From: Pyramidobacter sp. YE332
Lineage (GTDB): Bacteria; Synergistota; Synergistia; Synergistales; Dethiosulfovibrionaceae
Direction of reading: 5' to 3'
DNA: 64,000 nucleotides
Assembly: GCF_033060595.1 (NCBI RefSeq)
Contig: NZ_CP133038.1
Coordinates: 1-64,000 of the forward strand
Part shown: piece after piece, positions 62,568 through 64,000 of the stretch
Layout of the letters: the number at the start of each line of letters is the position of its first letter
Position numbering within the stretch: position 1 is the stretch's first letter
Notes under the pieces: generated by a model
What the model was told of the DNA's origin: nothing
Seen by the model: only the letters and a program-made list of their open reading frames with translations
The model's database searches: none
Program-made: the position numbers and the translations under genes

Positions 62568-63038
62568 TCAATTCCGCAGCGTCGCTCTGAGGCGGTCGGG
62601 TTTGAGGAGCAGGTCGAGGCCTTCGGCGGCGGTTCTGACAAGCACGTCGGCGTGAGGCAGCAGAGCGGCGCAGAGCCCTTCGCCTTCGAGCACGGCGACG
62701 GAGAGGGCGGCGAGGTCGAACATGGGAATATCGTTGAAGCCGTTGCCGAAGCAGGCGACGCCGCCGCGCAGCCCGGCGACGATCTCTTTCTTGCAGGCCC
62801 CCGCCCCCGCGCGCGGAAAGGCGTGCACCTCCACGCCCAGCGGTTCGCACTGAGCGCGCACGGTACCGTATGTGTCGGCGGTGAGCACGTGGACGCCGAC
62901 GAGTTCCAGCAGTTCGGGCAGGCGCGATCTGACGCTTTCAAGCACTCGTCCGTCGACGGCGACGGTGCCGTTGTAGTCGAGCGCGACGTGGGCGATTTCC
63001 AGCGGCTCGGCACGGCCGGGGATCTCGATGCGGATCAC
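62568..63038 (-). CDS. HAD-family hydrolase (soluble P-type ATPase-like phosphatase)
   Basis: 156 residues from GTG 63038, six bases after the coaX stop. Motif I is LDYNGTVAVDG, with Asn in place of the usual second Asp (DxD), as known in the soluble P-type-ATPase-like HAD group; motif II is VLTADTYGT, and motif IV is CFGNGFNDIPMF (GNGxND). It has no cap domain. Mg-dependent phosphatase of the cytoplasm; the N substitution may change or reduce activity. Co-transcribed with coaX. Confidence 0.8.
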   Translation of the reverse strand: MIRIEIPGRAEPLEIAHVALDYNGTVAVDGRVLESVRSRLPELLELVGVHVLTADTYGTVRAQCEPLGVEVHAFPRAGAGACKKEIVAGLRGGVACFGNGFNDIPMFDLAALSVAVLEGEGLCAALLPHADVLVRTAAEGLDLLLKPDRLRATLRN

Positions 63039-63044
63039 GGCGGC

Positions 63045-63824
63045 CTACCCGCGCGGCCTGTCTTTGTTCTTCGCGTAGAGCGCGCGCAGGCCGTCGAAGA
63101 GCAGATATTCGTCGAGGACGATGGGGCGGCGGCACAGCGGCGCCACTTTGGCGGCCAGCCCGCCGGTGATGACGGCGGTGCACTTTTGGCCGAGATGTTC
63201 TTCCATGCGGTCGATGAAGCCGTCGATCATGCCGGCGTGCCCGTACATGACGCCGGAGCGGATGCAGTTTTTCGTGTTGGTGCCGATGAGCTGATCGGGC
63301 GCGTCGAGGCTGACGTAGGGCAGCTGCGCCGTGCGCGAACCGAGCGCGTCCACGGAGATGCCGAGCCCCGGCGCGATCATGCCGCCGCGGTAGCGGCCGT
63401 CCTTGTCGATGACCGAGCAGGTGGTGGCGGTGCCGAGGTCGAAGACGAGGATCGGACAGGAATATTTGACTTTCGCGGCCACGGCGTCGACGATCAGATC
63501 CTTGCCGAGTAGTTCGGGCGCGTCGGTCATGATCGTCAGGCCGAGGTCGAGCGCCGTGGTCACGGCCATCATGCGCTTGTGCCAAAGCAGCTGAAAGGCG
63601 CGGTCCAGCGCCTGCGTGACGACGGGCACGACGGAGCTGATGACGCCGTCTTCCACGTCGCCGAGCGCATAACCGTGCATGCGCAGCACGCTCTCGACGA
63701 TCATGGCGTACTCGTCTTCGGTCCTGTGCCGGTCGCTGGCCACGCGCCCCGTGAATAGGCGGCGGTCGCCGTCGTAGCCGCCGATGGTGACGTGGGTGTT
63801 GCCCACGTCGAACAGAAGAAGCAT
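63045..63824 (-). CDS. coaX: Type III pantothenate kinase
   Basis: 259 residues from ATG 63824 (GGGAGG upstream). MLLLFDVGNTHVTIGGYDG is the ATP phosphate-binding start; GSRTAQLPYVSL follows the conserved S-x-T-A-x-L-P/F pattern; ILVFDLGTATTCSVIDKDG is the second ASKHA motif, and GYGH-like MYGHAGMIDGFI and VITGGLA are family hallmarks. It phosphorylates pantothenate, the first step of CoA synthesis, is insensitive to CoA feedback and needs a monovalent cation. First gene of a two-gene unit with the HAD gene. Confidence 0.95.
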   Translation of the reverse strand: MLLLFDVGNTHVTIGGYDGDRRLFTGRVASDRHRTEDEYAMIVESVLRMHGYALGDVEDGVISSVVPVVTQALDRAFQLLWHKRMMAVTTALDLGLTIMTDAPELLGKDLIVDAVAAKVKYSCPILVFDLGTATTCSVIDKDGRYRGGMIAPGLGISVDALGSRTAQLPYVSLDAPDQLIGTNTKNCIRSGVMYGHAGMIDGFIDRMEEHLGQKCTAVITGGLAAKVAPLCRRPIVLDEYLLFDGLRALYAKNKDRPRG

Positions 63825-63884
63825 GTTTTTTCCTCCCGCAATATGTGTCGTGCCGCGAATTCCTCGCGGCGATCGTGCGCTTTC

Positions 63885-63912
63885 AGTATAACGGCCGAGC
63901 AATTTTTCGCAA
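63885..63912 (-). promoter_or_regulatory. Promoter of coaX
   Basis: Minus strand TTGCGA (63912-63907), 16-base spacer, TATACT (63890-63885). Confidence 0.6.
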
Positions 63913-64000
63913 GGGCGAGGGCGCGGATTTTTTTCGCGCGCCGTCCGCTTTTTGGTATACTTGGCGCGGGAACGGCAACTCATCTTCGCCTTGTGAAGGA

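Noticed and set aside
1-64000. tRNA or rRNA genes
   Set aside because: No T-arm GGTTCGAATC-like sequence with a matching acceptor stem and no rRNA core sequence was recognised on reading both strands; a covariance search could still find one.

Overview
The window looks like a chromosomal segment of a GC-rich (about 60%), outer-membrane-bearing, amino-acid-fermenting anaerobe. The evidence is a trimeric autotransporter with an OmpH/Skp-type chaperone gene, an outer-membrane beta-barrel, two C69/Ntn-type amide hydrolase genes, a formiminoglutamate-handling cluster and a GltS glutamate symporter. A member of the Synergistota (Pyramidobacter-like) would fit, but this is inference from gene content. 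No rRNA or tRNA was recognised. Three TGTTCCACGTGGAACA-type palindromes match the ParB-binding parS consensus and suggest the segment lies in the origin-proximal part of the chromosome.

Layout. 0-2.7 kb: decayed or mis-sequenced aminotransferase and C69 dipeptidase. 2.8-6.6 kb: iron alcohol dehydrogenase, a CDF metal exporter behind an attenuator/riboswitch-like leader, two GNAT acetyltransferases. 6.8-10.4 kb: OmpH remnant, YadA-like adhesin, WYL regulator. 10.9-16.5 kb: cyclodeaminase, glutamate formimidoyltransferase, HutF-like amidohydrolase, GltS, beta-barrel. 16.5-19.1 kb: a segment bounded by an inverted pair of about 125-bp structured repeats, holding an M15-like peptidase and a frameshifted choloylglycine-hydrolase-like gene. 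19.3-20.5 kb: two zinc-ribbon proteins. 20.65-32.2 kb: complete type I-C CRISPR-Cas locus (array, cas2, cas1, cas4, cas7, cas8c, cas5c, cas3, all transcribed leftwards), its array split by an IS1202/ISNCY-like element. 32.3-44.7 kb: housekeeping and accessory genes, including an apparent DtxR/flavodoxin/DUF2023 metal regulon and two paralogous periplasmic proteins. 44.8-54.5 kb: complete type I-E locus (cas3, cse1, cse2, cas7, cas5, cas6e, cas1, cas2) ending in a three-spacer array cut by an IS200-like element. 55.3-64 kb: heterodimeric ABC exporter with TetR repressor, ankyrin protein, DUF362 protein, permease, HAD phosphatase and type III pantothenate kinase.

How it works together. Formiminoglutamate from histidine would be handled by the formimidoyltransferase/cyclodeaminase pair and the HutF-like deiminase, with glutamate moved by GltS. 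The two CRISPR systems are of different subtypes with separate adaptation genes, yet a transposon sits inside a repeat of each array. The I-C effector also carries an apparent one-base deletion in cas5c, normally its crRNA-processing nuclease.

Caveat. At least nine apparent one-base losses, mostly in short homopolymers, break otherwise well-conserved frames (aminotransferase, C69 dipeptidase, CDF start, OmpH, Ntn hydrolase, transposase, cas5c). All are losses, so base-calling error is as likely as gene decay, and the pseudogene calls below should be read with that in mind.
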